From contig JAUMZB010000008.1 in assembly GCA_030528345.1 (NCBI GenBank), positions 1 through 55,546 of the forward strand: 55,546 nucleotides of DNA. The letters run 5' to 3'. The stretch is from Eikenella sp. (lineage in GTDB: Bacteria > Pseudomonadota > Gammaproteobacteria > Burkholderiales > Neisseriaceae). A program made the translations under genes and the position numbers. Of the stretch, positions 7,509 through 17,225 are shown one piece after another. Position 1 is the first letter of the stretch, and each line of letters starts with the position of its first letter. The notes below the pieces were generated by a model that was given only the letters and a program-made list of their open reading frames with translations, had not been told where the DNA came from and made no database searches.

Positions 7509-9627
7509 CGTTCTCCACCAATAGGGGTAAGGTTATTTTCACACAAGCGCCGCCCTCGCGGCGGTTGGACAGGCTGATCCGACCCTTGTGTTCTTCTACG
7601 ATTTTTTTCACCACCGGCAAGCCCAAACCCGTACCGGAAAGTTTGTCGGTCACATAGGGATCGAAAGCATGGTGCAGCATATGCTCGCTGAAGCTTTTGC
7701 CGTTATTGAATACGCTGAGAATGATTTTGCCCTCTTCTTCGCGGGTTTCCACCAATACTTCGGGCTGCGCCGCCCCCGCAGCGGCTTCGGCGGCATTTTT
7801 AAAGATATTGTGCAGCACTTGGCGCACTGCGCCCGCATCCGCTTCAATTTCGGCCTTTATATTACTCAAATTGGCTTGAAATGTACAACCCGCACCCTCG
7901 TAGAGCAGCAGCAACTCTTCGATCAGGCGGTGCAGATCCAGTTTTTCCAGATTCAGCTTCGGCGCTTTGGCGTAATTGCGGAAGGCTTCCACCATGTCTT
8001 TCATGGCGGCCACCTGATTGACGATGGTATCGGTGGCGCGCACCAGCATGGCTGCGTCTTTATCGGTCAGTTTGTCGGCCAGCTTCCAGGCCAAACGCTC
8101 AGCAGACAATTGAATGGGCGTGAGCGGGTTGCGGATTTCGTGCGCCAAGCGCTGCGCCACTTCGCCCCAGGCCGCCTCTTTCTGGGCACGCACCAAGGCC
8201 GTCACGTCGTCGAACACCAGCACCGTACCGGATCCGTTGTCTTCCGGCAGCCGGGTGGCCTTGCCCAATAAAATCCGCGCCTCATCGGCCGAAGTATAAG
8301 GAATCTGCACCGGCTCTCCGGCATCCACGGTATCCAGAATGGTAAGCAGCACCTCGCCCGCCAAAGCACGCTCGACACCCAATTTATGCCACTCGTGCAC
8401 ATCGCTGCCGGCCCAACCGGACAACGCCTGCCCCAATATCTGCTCGGCGCTGGCGTTACAGGTTTTCAGGTAGCCTGCTTCGTCGAGCGTGACCACCCCG
8501 CTGGTGAGGCTGGACAACACGCATTCCAAATAATGCCGGGCCGCCTCCTGCTCGCTGCGCGCCACGTCCAATTGGGCCGTCATGTGGTTGAACAGCGTGG
8601 TCAGCCGGCCCAGCTCGTCGTTGCGGTACACCTTCTGCATCTGCGTATAGTCGCCCTGCGCCACCGCACGCGCGCCGGATGCCAATGCCAGAATCGGCGC
8701 CACAAAACGCTGGGCGAAATACAGGGCAATCACCAGCGCCAGCAGAATCGCCAGCAGCGTGGCCACCAATAAGGTAAACAGGAAAAACGTCTGCAGCCCT
8801 TCCTTGGCATAGCTGACTTCGGCATAACGGGCACGGGCGGATTCGATCAGGGTCACGTCATCGGCCACCTGCTCGGGCACCGGCTGACGGAAAAACAGCA
8901 CATAAGTCTGGCCGTGGATTTCCGGCAAGGCCAACCAGCCTTGCGCATACAACACATTGCGGATGCTTTCCAAATTGCGCACCGAACCGTTTTGACGGAC
9001 GGCCGCCAAAATTTCCTGACTCAGCACCGGCGGCGTCAAGTGAGGCTGACGGCGGAACTCGGCCGCCAATGCCCGGCCCACCCCGTCGTACAAAGCCAGC
9101 TGGCTGAAAGCCTGCTCCCTGTCCACGTGCTGCAAAGCCGCCCGCGCATCCTGCTGCAAAGACATTTCGCCGACCAAGGCTACCTGAATGGCTCCAGCCC
9201 GACGCACCGAGGTATCCAAAGACAAGTCCAGCGCCGATTTGCTCAAACTCAGGCTGCGCGCCAGCGCTTCTTCGGTTTCGTTGCCGAACCAAGAGTTGAT
9301 GCTGTGCGAAATAAACTGCGCCGACACACCGAACAAAAACAGGCCCGGCAGCACCGCCACCAGCATAAACATCAGCGCCAGCCGGGTGGCAATCTGCGAG
9401 CCGAACACCCGCTTGCGGCGGTTGCGCCACAATTTCCACAACTGCACCAATAAAACGGACAATAAAGACAGCAAGAGCAGGCCGCTGAAACCCAGAATCC
9501 ACCAGAAATACTGCGACAGCTTGCTGGCATGGCCGGTGGCCAACGCCAACACATACAGGGCCAAAGTCCCCAACACCGCCACCAGCATTAAAAATCGACG
9601 CATCTTCCCGGCCACCTCAGCGGGCAT
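7495..9627 (-). CDS. ntrY: Sensor histidine kinase NtrY
   Basis: About 700-residue inner-membrane sensor kinase. It has two N-terminal helices, a periplasmic segment, another membrane helix near residue 290-310, then HAMP, PAS, HisKA with the phospho-accepting histidine in AHEIRNPLTPIQ, and a HATPase domain with N box NIFKNAAEA and G box GTGLGLPVV. It phosphorylates NtrX, encoded immediately downstream with a 14-base overlap. The start may be the ATG at 9627 (overlapping the upstream gene by 11 bases) or the in-frame ATG at 9603, which puts MRRFLML directly before the first helix. A DUS is embedded near 8466. Confidence 0.93.
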   Translation of the reverse strand: MPAEVAGKMRRFLMLVAVLGTLALYVLALATGHASKLSQYFWWILGFSGLLLLSLLSVLLVQLWKLWRNRRKRVFGSQIATRLALMFMLVAVLPGLFLFGVSAQFISHSINSWFGNETEEALARSLSLSKSALDLSLDTSVRRAGAIQVALVGEMSLQQDARAALQHVDREQAFSQLALYDGVGRALAAEFRRQPHLTPPVLSQEILAAVRQNGSVRNLESIRNVLYAQGWLALPEIHGQTYVLFFRQPVPEQVADDVTLIESARARYAEVSYAKEGLQTFFLFTLLVATLLAILLALVIALYFAQRFVAPILALASGARAVAQGDYTQMQKVYRNDELGRLTTLFNHMTAQLDVARSEQEAARHYLECVLSSLTSGVVTLDEAGYLKTCNASAEQILGQALSGWAGSDVHEWHKLGVERALAGEVLLTILDTVDAGEPVQIPYTSADEARILLGKATRLPEDNGSGTVLVFDDVTALVRAQKEAAWGEVAQRLAHEIRNPLTPIQLSAERLAWKLADKLTDKDAAMLVRATDTIVNQVAAMKDMVEAFRNYAKAPKLNLEKLDLHRLIEELLLLYEGAGCTFQANLSNIKAEIEADAGAVRQVLHNIFKNAAEAAAGAAQPEVLVETREEEGKIILSVFNNGKSFSEHMLHHAFDPYVTDKLSGTGLGLPVVKKIVEEHKGRISLSNRREGGACVKITLPLLVENDAQQ

Positions 9628-10309
9628 GGACGGTGAGCTTCTGCCAGCCGGAATCCAGCTGCCAGCTTTTAGAGGTCACACCGTTGATTTGAAACGGACG
9701 CGGCAGATCGCTGATGCTGAGGCTGAGGCGCACATCGGCGGCCACTTCTTCCGCTTTCGCATCCGACAGCGCACCCTTATTCAACACCTGCCAGTTGGCC
9801 ACCGCCCCCACGGCACGCAGTGCGTTTTGCAGGCTGCCGTACTCGGTGGAGAAGGTACCCACGGTCACGCGGTAGCCGTCGGTCAGGGGATGGTAAGTGA
9901 GTTTGTAATTGATGGTTTGCGCCGAGCCCACCAATTGGCTGAAACGGGCACGGTAGGCCGCCCAAGTGGGGGACTGCAAACGGTAGCTGAGCTCGAAATT
10001 GAGCGGCACACCCTGTTTTAAGGCTACCTGAAGCTGATCGGGCAGATCGGTTTGAAAACGGCTGTTGATGGAAAGCTGCCCGTCCTGGGTTAAAGAGGCG
10101 GTGGCACGGGCGGCATTGATGCCTTCTGCGGCAGCCGATGCGGCGGCCAGCGCCAAACACACAGCAGCAAACCCAACCCTGAAACAACACCGGAGACAGG
10201 CGCGTTCAGCCGGTCTGTCGGCCAACAGGCACGGCAAACGCAGCAGGGCGGGCCGTATTTCAGCCCGCTTTGTCGAGAAGCGCGTAATAAAAACCATCTT
10301 GTCGGTCAT
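9617..10309 (-). CDS. DUF4390 domain exported protein
   Basis: About 230-residue protein of the DUF4390 family, regularly found between rsmB and ntrY in Neisseriaceae. A hydrophobic signal-like segment ending ALAAASAAA precedes the mature domain, which begins near EGINAARATASL, so it is probably periplasmic. Function is unknown; its constant place before ntrY suggests a link to NtrY signalling. The in-frame ATG at 10309 overlaps rsmB by 50 bases and gives an unusually long N-terminal region before the signal segment. A TTG within the following 30 codons could be the true start. Confidence 0.7.
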   Translation of the reverse strand: MTDKMVFITRFSTKRAEIRPALLRLPCLLADRPAERACLRCCFRVGFAAVCLALAAASAAAEGINAARATASLTQDGQLSINSRFQTDLPDQLQVALKQGVPLNFELSYRLQSPTWAAYRARFSQLVGSAQTINYKLTYHPLTDGYRVTVGTFSTEYGSLQNALRAVGAVANWQVLNKGALSDAKAEEVAADVRLSLSISDLPRPFQINGVTSKSWQLDSGWQKLTVHAR

Positions 10310-11519
10310 TCGGTAACAGGGTTTCGCTGCGCCGGCACGCCGCATCCGCATGGCACCGTAAAAAATGCTGCAGTTGGCCGTCGTTTTCTTCGTAAAACAG
10401 CGAACAGGTGGCCAGCAACATCCGCCCGCCGGGCTTAACCAGCCGCCAAAGCCGGTCGAGCAGCACCGTTTGCTGCGCCGCGGTTTTGGCCGCATCTTGC
10501 GGGCGGCGCAGCCATTTGATGTCGGGATGGCGCCGCACCACGCCGGAAGCGGTGCACGGCACATCGGCCAACACGGCATCAAACAGGGAGCCATCATAAC
10601 ACGAAGCCCACACCGTAGCGTCGGCCGCTTCAGTATGCGCCTGCAAACCCAAGCGCTGCAAATTGTCGCGCACCCGCTGCAGGCGTTCGGCATCAATGTC
10701 CAAAGCGGTCAGGCGGCAATCGGCCCATTCCAACAGATGCCCGCTTTTGCCGCCAGGTGCGGCACAGGCATCCAATACCGTTTCGCCGTCGCGCACATCC
10801 AACCAGTAAGCCGCCTGCTGTGCACCCCAATCCTGCACCGATACCACGCCTTCGGCAAACAAAGGCAGGGCAGCCACCGGCACCGCCTCGGCCAACATCA
10901 ACGCATGACTGCCCAACAGCGTGCCGTCCATGCCGTGCCCGCGCAACACGTTCAAATAGCCTTCCGCATCCATACGGCGGCGGTTGACCCGCAAAGTCAT
11001 CGGCGGATGGCGGTTGAATGTGGCGGCAATATTATGCCAATGCTGCGGATAATCCGTCCGCAGGCGCTGCAGCCACCAAGCCGGCAGATTGTATTTGCCG
11101 GCTTCGCTGCCGGCCGCGGCACGCAGCAGCGCTTCGCGCTCGCGCAAAAAACGGCGCAGCAGGGCGTTACACAAGGATTTGTACTGCCCTTTGCCGATGC
11201 GTGAAGCCGCCCGCACCGCCTCATTCACCACCGCATATTCGGCGTTACGGCTGTAAGCCAGCTGATAGAGCGCCACCAGCATCAGACTGCGGATATCCGA
11301 ACGTTGCAGCGGTTTATTCAGCATACCGTCCAACACCGCATTCAGGCTACCTGAAAAGCGCTGCACCCCGAAAGCCAGATCTTGCAAAGCGCCCCGCTCC
11401 TGCGCCGTCAGCCCGGGATGCTGGCGGCGGATATCGGCCAGCACATCAGACAGATTGCGGCCCTCATTCACCGCCTGCACCGTTTGCGCGGCCAAAGTCT
11501 GCACCGAAGACAAACTCAT
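10260..11519 (-). CDS. rsmB: 16S rRNA (cytosine967-C5)-methyltransferase RsmB
   Basis: 419-residue protein. The N-terminal NusB-like RNA-binding domain (residues 1 to about 140) is followed by a Rossmann methyltransferase domain. The SAM motif is DACAAPGGKSGHLLE. The two catalytic cysteines of m5C enzymes lie in DVPCTASG and LLATCSLFYEEN. The start ATG at 11519 overlaps the fmt stop codon (ATGA), indicating translational coupling. A DUS is embedded near 11344. Confidence 0.95.
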   Translation of the reverse strand: MSLSSVQTLAAQTVQAVNEGRNLSDVLADIRRQHPGLTAQERGALQDLAFGVQRFSGSLNAVLDGMLNKPLQRSDIRSLMLVALYQLAYSRNAEYAVVNEAVRAASRIGKGQYKSLCNALLRRFLREREALLRAAAGSEAGKYNLPAWWLQRLRTDYPQHWHNIAATFNRHPPMTLRVNRRRMDAEGYLNVLRGHGMDGTLLGSHALMLAEAVPVAALPLFAEGVVSVQDWGAQQAAYWLDVRDGETVLDACAAPGGKSGHLLEWADCRLTALDIDAERLQRVRDNLQRLGLQAHTEAADATVWASCYDGSLFDAVLADVPCTASGVVRRHPDIKWLRRPQDAAKTAAQQTVLLDRLWRLVKPGGRMLLATCSLFYEENDGQLQHFLRCHADAACRRSETLLPNDRQDGFYYALLDKAG

Positions 11520-12448
11520 GCATCCGCTCCGAAACGGCTGCCCGCCGTCAAGTGGCGGCCGGCGGCAAAAGCGGCCGCACCCATGCGCTTGCCGCCGGCC
11601 GGCTGCACGGTTTGCAGGCACACGGCGCCTTCGCCGCAAGCCACCACAATGCCCCGCTCGTCTATGCGTAATATCTCGCCGGGCTCGCCCCGCCCTTCCG
11701 TCGGCACCGCCGCCCAGACTTTCATCGGCTGGCCGCCGTAATCCAACCACGCGCCCGGTACCGGATTAAAGGCACGGATCTTGCGTTCGATGGCCGCAGC
11801 CGGCTGCGTCCAGTCCACTTCGGCCTCGGCTTTGCTTAATTTTTGTGCATACGTCACCCCTTCTTCCGGCTGGGCTTGCGCCACCCTGGCCCGGTAATGT
11901 TGCAAATCGGCAACAATCGCAGCCGCCCCGATCGACATCAACGCATCGTGCACATTTTCAGCCGTATCCTCCGCCCGAATCGCATAGGGATGCCGGCTCA
12001 ACACCGCGCCGGTATCCAAACCCGCATCCATCTGCATGATACAGACGCCGGTTTCGGCATCGCCCGCCTCAATCGCCCGCTGTATCGGCGCCGCACCGCG
12101 CCAACGTGGCAACAAAGACGCATGGATATTGAGGCAACCGTAACGAGGAATGTCCAACACCGCCTGCGGCAGAATCAAACCATAGGCGGCCACCACCATC
12201 ACATCGGCTTCGCACGCGCGCAACATCTGCCAAGCGGCCTCGTCACGCAAAGTGGGCGGCTGCGCCACCCGCAAGCCGAGCTTTTGCGCCGCCTCTTTCA
12301 CCGGCGAAGGCTGCAACTGCATGCCGCGGCCTTTCGGGCGGTCGGGCTGGGTCAGCACCAGCGGAATCTCAAAACCGGCCTCGGCAATTGCGCGCAGGGC
12401 GGCGGCGGCAAAATCCGGCGTACCGGCAAAAATCACTTTACGAATCAT
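11516..12448 (-). CDS. fmt: Methionyl-tRNA formyltransferase
   Basis: 310-residue enzyme that formylates Met-tRNAi using 10-formyl-tetrahydrofolate. The N-terminal formyltransferase domain starts IRKVIFAGTPDFAA, and the signature HASLLPRWRGAAPIQRAI holds the catalytic region. The C-terminal tRNA-binding domain includes IRAFNPVPGAW. Length matches the family. It lies between def and rsmB in the conserved order, 24 bases after def, with a DUS in that gap. Confidence 0.96.
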   Translation of the reverse strand: MIRKVIFAGTPDFAAAALRAIAEAGFEIPLVLTQPDRPKGRGMQLQPSPVKEAAQKLGLRVAQPPTLRDEAAWQMLRACEADVMVVAAYGLILPQAVLDIPRYGCLNIHASLLPRWRGAAPIQRAIEAGDAETGVCIMQMDAGLDTGAVLSRHPYAIRAEDTAENVHDALMSIGAAAIVADLQHYRARVAQAQPEEGVTYAQKLSKAEAEVDWTQPAAAIERKIRAFNPVPGAWLDYGGQPMKVWAAVPTEGRGEPGEILRIDERGIVVACGEGAVCLQTVQPAGGKRMGAAAFAAGRHLTAGSRFGADA

Positions 12449-12472
12449 GCTTTCAGGTAGCCTCTCTTTCGT

Positions 12473-12976
12473 TCAAAGCGTGTGTCTTTCCATTTTGCGC
12501 ATTTTGGTTTTGATGCGGTCTTGCTTCAGGCGCGACAGGTATTCCACAAACACTTTGCCGTTTAAATGGTCGATTTCGTGCTGGATGCAGATGGCCAGCA
12601 AACCGTCTGCCTGCAGGGTGTATTTTTCGCCGTACTCATTAAGGGCTTCCACGGTTACGGTTTCCGCCCGGGTTACTTTGTCGTAAATGCCGGGTACCGA
12701 CAAACAGCCTTCCTCATATACGGTTTCACCGTTTTTTTCGATGATCATCGGGTTAATCAGCACGCGCAGCTGGCTGCGGTCTTCCGACAAATCCATCACG
12801 ATCACCCGCTCGTGCACATTCACCTGCGTGGCGGCCAAACCGATGCCGCGCGCCTCATACATGGTTTCCGCCATATCGGCCACCAGCTTACGGATGCGCT
12901 CGTCCACCTCAGCCACCGGCTTGGCCACCTTGTGCAGGCGTTCATCGGGATAATGTAAAATATTCAGTAAAGCCAT
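12473..12976 (-). CDS. def: Peptide deformylase
   Basis: 167-residue Fe(II)/Zn peptidase that removes the N-formyl group from nascent proteins, the partner step to Fmt. The three motifs are present: GIGLAATQV (44-52), EGCLSVP with metal ligand C91, and HEIDH with H133, E134 and H137. The length and the [14 protein letters not shown] start are standard. It is the first gene of the def-fmt-rsmB-DUF4390-ntrYX run and is divergent from the LysM gene. Confidence 0.97.
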   Translation of the reverse strand: MALLNILHYPDERLHKVAKPVAEVDERIRKLVADMAETMYEARGIGLAATQVNVHERVIVMDLSEDRSQLRVLINPMIIEKNGETVYEEGCLSVPGIYDKVTRAETVTVEALNEYGEKYTLQADGLLAICIQHEIDHLNGKVFVEYLSRLKQDRIKTKMRKMERHTL

Positions 12977-13164
12977 TTGCTGCTACTCTCAATCAATTTA
13001 ATGTGTGGGTTGTTTGGCCTCTCGGCCTGAAAAACTCGGCTTATTTCGGGCGGGATACTGGCGTAACCGGCCTAAAATGTTCTATGATTCCGTTAATTTC
13101 AGCTACAACAACGTAATAAAGCGTTATTTAAGAAATCCGTCTTTAACTCAAAGGGAAACATCTT

Positions 13165-14418
13165 ATGCAAAAACGTATTATAACCCTGCTTTGCGCCATT
13201 GGCTTAACCGTTTCTCCGCTGATTGCCGGCGCCCAGCAAATCCGCCTGCGCGCCGACGCCCCTGCACGCTACACCGTCCGTCAGGGCGATACCTTATGGG
13301 GAATTTCCGGCAAATACCTGCAACGCCCTTGGCAATGGCGCCAACTGTGGGGCGCCAACCGCAGCAGCATACGTAACCCGCATCTGATTTACCCCGGCCA
13401 AGTGTTGGTGCTGACCTATGTCAACGGCCAGCCGCGTTTGGGCGTGGCGGGCGGCATCCCCACCATCAAACTGCAGCCGCGCATACGCGAGACTTCTTCA
13501 GGCTACGGCATTTCCACCATCAACATGAACTACTACCGCATGTTCATGCGCCACCCGCAAGTAATCCCCCAAATGGACACCAAAGACGCGCCGCGCCTCA
13601 TCGCCGGCCCGGAAAACAAAACCATGTATTCTTTGGGTGACCGCGTTTACGCCTACGGCATCAGCGAGCCGGGCGAATACTTGGTATACCGCCCGGTCAA
13701 AGACATCCGCGACCCCGACACCGGCAAATACCTAGGCCAGCAAGTGGTGTTTACCGGCAAACTGGCCACTCTGCCGGTGACCAACAGCGCATTGGCCGCC
13801 CGCTCCCAACAGGATGCCGAGCAACTGCCTGCCGACGAATACTACACCCGCCTGCATCCCTTGGTGCGCGTACCCACCCAAACCGCCCAAGCCCTGCAGA
13901 TCCGCGAGCAGGTAGCCGAAATCCGCAAAGGCGACTTTCTCTTGCGCTACAACGGCGAGGAAGACACCTTCAATATGATGCCCCATGCGCCCGCCCAGCC
14001 CATTCGCGCCAAAATCGTCAATATTTTAGAGGGCGTAAGCGAAGCCGGCCAGTTCAGCACCATCACCCTGAACAAAGGCTCGGCCGACGGCCTGAACAAA
14101 GGCACCGTATTGAGCATTTACAGCCAGCGCCGCCAAGTCCGCGTGGACACCAGTGACCGCCCCACCGGCAAATTCGTCAGCATTCCTTCCGAAGAACTGG
14201 GCTTGGCCATGGTGTACAGCGTGGGTGAACATGTCTCGTCCGCCATTATTCTGGAGTCCACCAGCAATGCTTCTGTGGGCGACTTGGTGGCCGAACCCGG
14301 CCGCGATTTGGACAATATGAGCAACGATACCCGCCATGTGCCGAACACCCCGCAAGGCCCGTACAACTACGAACATCATCAATTCGACATCCGCAGCAAT
14401 ATTGATCCCAACCGCTAA
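13165..14418 (+). CDS. LysM peptidoglycan-binding exported protein
   Basis: 417-residue protein with a signal peptide (cleavage probably after AGA at about residue 23) and one LysM domain (about 34-82; YTVRQGDTLWGIS, then NPHLIYPGQVLVL). The remaining 330 residues form a conserved neisserial region of unknown function. It probably binds peptidoglycan in the periplasm. Its divergent position beside def is conserved in Neisseria. The start has a clear ribosome-binding site (AAAGGGAAA). The divergent interval 12977-13164 must hold promoters for both genes. Confidence 0.9.
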   Translation: MQKRIITLLCAIGLTVSPLIAGAQQIRLRADAPARYTVRQGDTLWGISGKYLQRPWQWRQLWGANRSSIRNPHLIYPGQVLVLTYVNGQPRLGVAGGIPTIKLQPRIRETSSGYGISTINMNYYRMFMRHPQVIPQMDTKDAPRLIAGPENKTMYSLGDRVYAYGISEPGEYLVYRPVKDIRDPDTGKYLGQQVVFTGKLATLPVTNSALAARSQQDAEQLPADEYYTRLHPLVRVPTQTAQALQIREQVAEIRKGDFLLRYNGEEDTFNMMPHAPAQPIRAKIVNILEGVSEAGQFSTITLNKGSADGLNKGTVLSIYSQRRQVRVDTSDRPTGKFVSIPSEELGLAMVYSVGEHVSSAIILESTSNASVGDLVAEPGRDLDNMSNDTRHVPNTPQGPYNYEHHQFDIRSNIDPNR

Positions 14419-14442
14419 ACCAAACGGCCGCCCGTATCCGCA

Positions 14443-14471
14443 AGGCTACCTGAAACCACTTCAGGTAGCCT
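14443..14471 (+). terminator. Inverted DUS pair terminator after the LysM gene
   Basis: AGGCTACCTGAA at 14443-14454 and its complement at 14460-14471 form a 12-bp stem with a 5-base loop, followed by TTT, 24 bases after the LysM stop codon. Confidence 0.85.
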
Positions 14472-14767
14472 TTATGGTATTGGCAAGCCGGGAGCCGGAT
14501 AAAAACCTGAGACCTACGCCATTCTGACGGCCAACCGTTTCCGGCAATCGCCAGCTTGAGGAACCGGACATATTACTCAAACAGGCCGAGACCTTTACAA
14601 AACCTCCGGATGCAGATGCAGTCCAAAGCATAGCAGCGCAGCGAGCGTGAACGCCGGAATCCCTGTGGGACAGACACATCACACAATAGGTAAACGGGCG
14701 GGCAGTACCCTAGGGCATGAACGCACAATGCAGAAATGCGCCGCAGATGGGGGGTTTCAAAGATCTC
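14472..14767. other. Non-coding interval with possible insertion-sequence remnant
   Basis: About 300 bases with no gene I can support. The segment GAGACCTTTACAAAAC near 14589 resembles the GAGACCTTTGCAAAA ends I recall for IS5-group elements in Neisseria, but I see no partner end or transposase. A 73-codon minus-strand frame here has no recognisable features. Confidence 0.3.
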
Positions 14768-14795
14768 AGGCTACCTGAAACCTTTCAGGTAGCCT
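14768..14795 (-). terminator. Inverted DUS pair terminator of the FAD oxidoreductase gene
   Basis: Exact uptake sequences at 14768-14779 and 14784-14795 face each other with a 4-base loop, 21 bases beyond the minus-strand stop codon at 14817. Confidence 0.85.
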
Positions 14796-14816
14796 GTTGG
14801 TCTTGATTGGAAAGAC

Positions 14817-16229
14817 TTAAGCCAATTTGGCCGCCGCATCGCGCAAAGCGGTGCGCACGCCTTCCTCAATCACCGGATGATAAAACGGCATATCCAGCAT
14901 TTGGCTGATGGTCATCTTCTGCTGATGCGCCCAAGCCAGCAAGTGGGCCAAATGCTCGGCAGCCGGGCCGACGCCTTCCGCGCCGAGGAAACGGCCGCTC
15001 TTGCGGTCGGCATACACGCGCAGATGGCCTTGGTTCACCAACATCACACGGCTGCGGCCTTGGTTGTTAAACGACACTTCGCCCACGGCCACCGCTTGGG
15101 CAAAACCTTCGCCGTATTCCTGCTCCAGCTGGGCGAATTTGGCGCCCACGGCAATGATTTGCGGGCTGGTGAAAACCACGCCGATTAAGCTGCGGCGCAG
15201 GCCGGGTTGGACATCGGGATAGCGGCCGGCATTGTTGCCGGCAATTTTGCCTTGATCGGCCGCTTCGTGCAGCAGGGGAATCTGGTTGGACGCATCGCCG
15301 GCAATGAAAATATGCGGAATGCTGGTTTGCATGGTCAGCGGATCGGCAACCGGCACGCCGCGCGCGTCGGTTTCAATGGCCAAAGTTTCCAAACCCAACT
15401 GATCCACATTGGGACGTCTGCCGACAGCCGCCAATAAATAATCGGCCGTGAACACACCCTGCTCTCCGCCCTCAGCCCAAGCCACCTCGACCCGGCCGTC
15501 GGCATTCAATTTGGCTTCCGTACGGGCATCCAGATGCAATACCAGCTCTTCACCGAAAATCTGCTTGGCCTTGTCCAAAACCACAGGATCGGAAATACCG
15601 CCCAACAGGCCGCCCAAACCGAAAACTTCCACCCGTACGCCCAAACGGCTCAAAGCCTGACCCAGCTCCAAACCGATGACGCCGGGACCGAAAACGGCTA
15701 CGCTCTCAGGCAGCGTCTCCCAAGAGAATACGTCGTCGTTCACAATCAGCCGCTCGCCCAGCGCCTGCCACTGCGGGAGAATCACCGGACGGGAACCGGT
15801 AGCGATTACAATCCGTTCGGCACGGATTTGGGTGTGCTCGTCCACCTGTACGGTGTGCTCGTCAATAAAACGGGCTTTGCCCAAAATACGGCGTTCGGCC
15901 GGCCATTCCTCTACATCGCTCAATACAAAGCCGACAAAGCGGTCGCGCTCGGATTTGACGCGCGCCATCACGGCAGCGCCGTCGATGCGGATGCTGCTTT
16001 GATCCAGTTCCACCCCGAAAGGCGCGGTGTGGCGGGCATGGTGGGCCGCCTCGGCGGCGGCAATCATCAGCTTGGAGGGCATACAGCCCACCCGCGCACA
16101 GGTGGTGCCGAAATGGTGGTCTTCGATCAGATAAACGTTTTCGGTGTGCAGGCGCGCGTTACGGAAGGCACCCATACCGGCGGTACCGCCGCCAATCACC
16201 ACCACATCGGCATTCAGTTGTTTCATCAT
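14817..16229 (-). CDS. Dihydrolipoyl dehydrogenase-like FAD/NAD disulfide oxidoreductase
   Basis: 470-residue class I pyridine nucleotide-disulfide oxidoreductase. The FAD motif is VVIGGGTAGMGA (10-21). The redox disulfide is C44-C49 (TTCARVGCMPSK). A second dinucleotide motif is at VFGPGVIGLELGQAL, and the C-terminal His-Glu pair lies in YHPVIEEG. It is closest to a neisserial Lpd paralogue found beside the Prx-Grx fusion gene, not in the pyruvate dehydrogenase operon. It may therefore reduce a thiol partner other than lipoyl-E2. An alternative start is the next codon (16226). Confidence 0.88.
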   Translation of the reverse strand: MMKQLNADVVVIGGGTAGMGAFRNARLHTENVYLIEDHHFGTTCARVGCMPSKLMIAAAEAAHHARHTAPFGVELDQSSIRIDGAAVMARVKSERDRFVGFVLSDVEEWPAERRILGKARFIDEHTVQVDEHTQIRAERIVIATGSRPVILPQWQALGERLIVNDDVFSWETLPESVAVFGPGVIGLELGQALSRLGVRVEVFGLGGLLGGISDPVVLDKAKQIFGEELVLHLDARTEAKLNADGRVEVAWAEGGEQGVFTADYLLAAVGRRPNVDQLGLETLAIETDARGVPVADPLTMQTSIPHIFIAGDASNQIPLLHEAADQGKIAGNNAGRYPDVQPGLRRSLIGVVFTSPQIIAVGAKFAQLEQEYGEGFAQAVAVGEVSFNNQGRSRVMLVNQGHLRVYADRKSGRFLGAEGVGPAAEHLAHLLAWAHQQKMTISQMLDMPFYHPVIEEGVRTALRDAAAKLA

Positions 16230-16344
16230 TATTTCCTTAAATAAAAAACAGGGTTTGGATACAATAAAAGAAGCGTTTCAGTTAGCCTGCCTTGTCGCAA
16301 CACGGACTCAAACAGGCTACCTGAAAAGCTTGCGGGGAATTAAA

Positions 16345-16365
16345 GAGCCGCTGATTCAGCGGCTC
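16345..16365 (-). terminator. Terminator of the Prx-Grx gene
   Basis: Ten-base stem GAGCCGCTGA/TCAGCGGCTC with a one-base loop. On the minus strand it is followed by TTTAATT and lies 27 bases after the stop codon at 16392. Confidence 0.8.
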
Positions 16366-16391
16366 TCCCATGGGTGTGTGTTTATGGTGTA

Positions 16392-17138
16392 TCAGGCAAA
16401 GTATTTTTCCAGTTCTTCGCTGCCGCCGATGTATTTGCCGCCAATGAATATTTGCGGGGCGGAAGTTTTGCCGGTGATGGCGCGTACGGAAGTGGTGCTG
16501 GCATCTTGACCCAATACGATTTCTTCGTAAACCAAGCCTTTTTCGGCCAGCAAAGCTTTGGCTTGGGCGCAGTGTTGGCAGCCGGGCTTGGTGAAGATCG
16601 CCACGGATTCTTGCGCTTTCCAGTTCGGATCGATGTGTTTCAGCATGGTGTCGGCATCAGACACTTCGAAGGGGTCGCCTTCTTTTACCGGCTCGATGAA
16701 GACTTCTTCGATTTTGCCGTCTTTCACCAGCATGGAGTAACGCCAAGAGCGGTCGCCGAAACCCAGCTGGTCTTTGCTCACCAACATGCCCATACCTTTG
16801 GTGAATTCGCCGTTACCGTCGGGCACGACTACGATGTTTTCGGCTTCTTGGTCGGCCAACCAAGCGTTCATCACAAAAGTATCGTTGACGGAGATGCAGG
16901 CGATGGTGTCTACGCCGCGGGCGTAAAATTCTTTGGCCAGCTCGTTATAGCGCGGCAAATGGGTGGAAGAACAAGTGGGAGTGAAAGCGCCGGGCAGGGA
17001 GAAAACGGCGACGGTTTTGCCTTTAAACAAATCGGCGGTGGAAACGTCTTTCCAAGCATCGCCTTGGCGGGTGTGGAATACTACGTCGGGCACGTTTTGG
17101 CCGACCAGCTCGTCACGGGTTTTGATGTTTACTGGCAT
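16392..17138 (-). CDS. Peroxiredoxin-glutaredoxin fusion protein
   Basis: 248-residue fusion. An N-terminal Prx5-type peroxiredoxin (1 to about 165) has peroxidatic C56 in LPGAFTPTCSSTHLP. A C-terminal glutaredoxin (about 178-248) has redox pair C187-C190 (GCQHC). It reduces peroxides using glutathione, with the glutaredoxin domain recycling the peroxiredoxin. This fusion is known from Neisseria and Haemophilus. The start has a strong ribosome-binding site (AAGGAGAG). It sits upstream of the disulfide oxidoreductase gene on the same strand but has its own terminator. Confidence 0.95.
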   Translation of the reverse strand: MPVNIKTRDELVGQNVPDVVFHTRQGDAWKDVSTADLFKGKTVAVFSLPGAFTPTCSSTHLPRYNELAKEFYARGVDTIACISVNDTFVMNAWLADQEAENIVVVPDGNGEFTKGMGMLVSKDQLGFGDRSWRYSMLVKDGKIEEVFIEPVKEGDPFEVSDADTMLKHIDPNWKAQESVAIFTKPGCQHCAQAKALLAEKGLVYEEIVLGQDASTTSVRAITGKTSAPQIFIGGKYIGGSEELEKYFA

Positions 17139-17196
17139 ACAACTCTCCTTAGCTCGAGTTACTCAAAGAAAAACAACCTAAAACTCCATCCGAAGC

Positions 17197-17225
17197 AGTA
17201 TAGCGGCTGCAAAATCATTTGTACA
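17197..17225 (-). promoter_or_regulatory. Possible promoter of the Prx-Grx gene
   Basis: On the minus strand TATACT (17197-17202) lies 17 bases from TGTACA (17220-17225, 4 of 6 matches to consensus), about 60 bases before the start codon. The -35 box is weak, so an activator could be needed; none is shown. Confidence 0.35.

Noticed and set aside
14461..14682. 73-codon minus-strand frame in the LysM-lpd interval
   Set aside because: No ribosome-binding site or recognisable composition; overlaps the paired uptake-sequence terminator.
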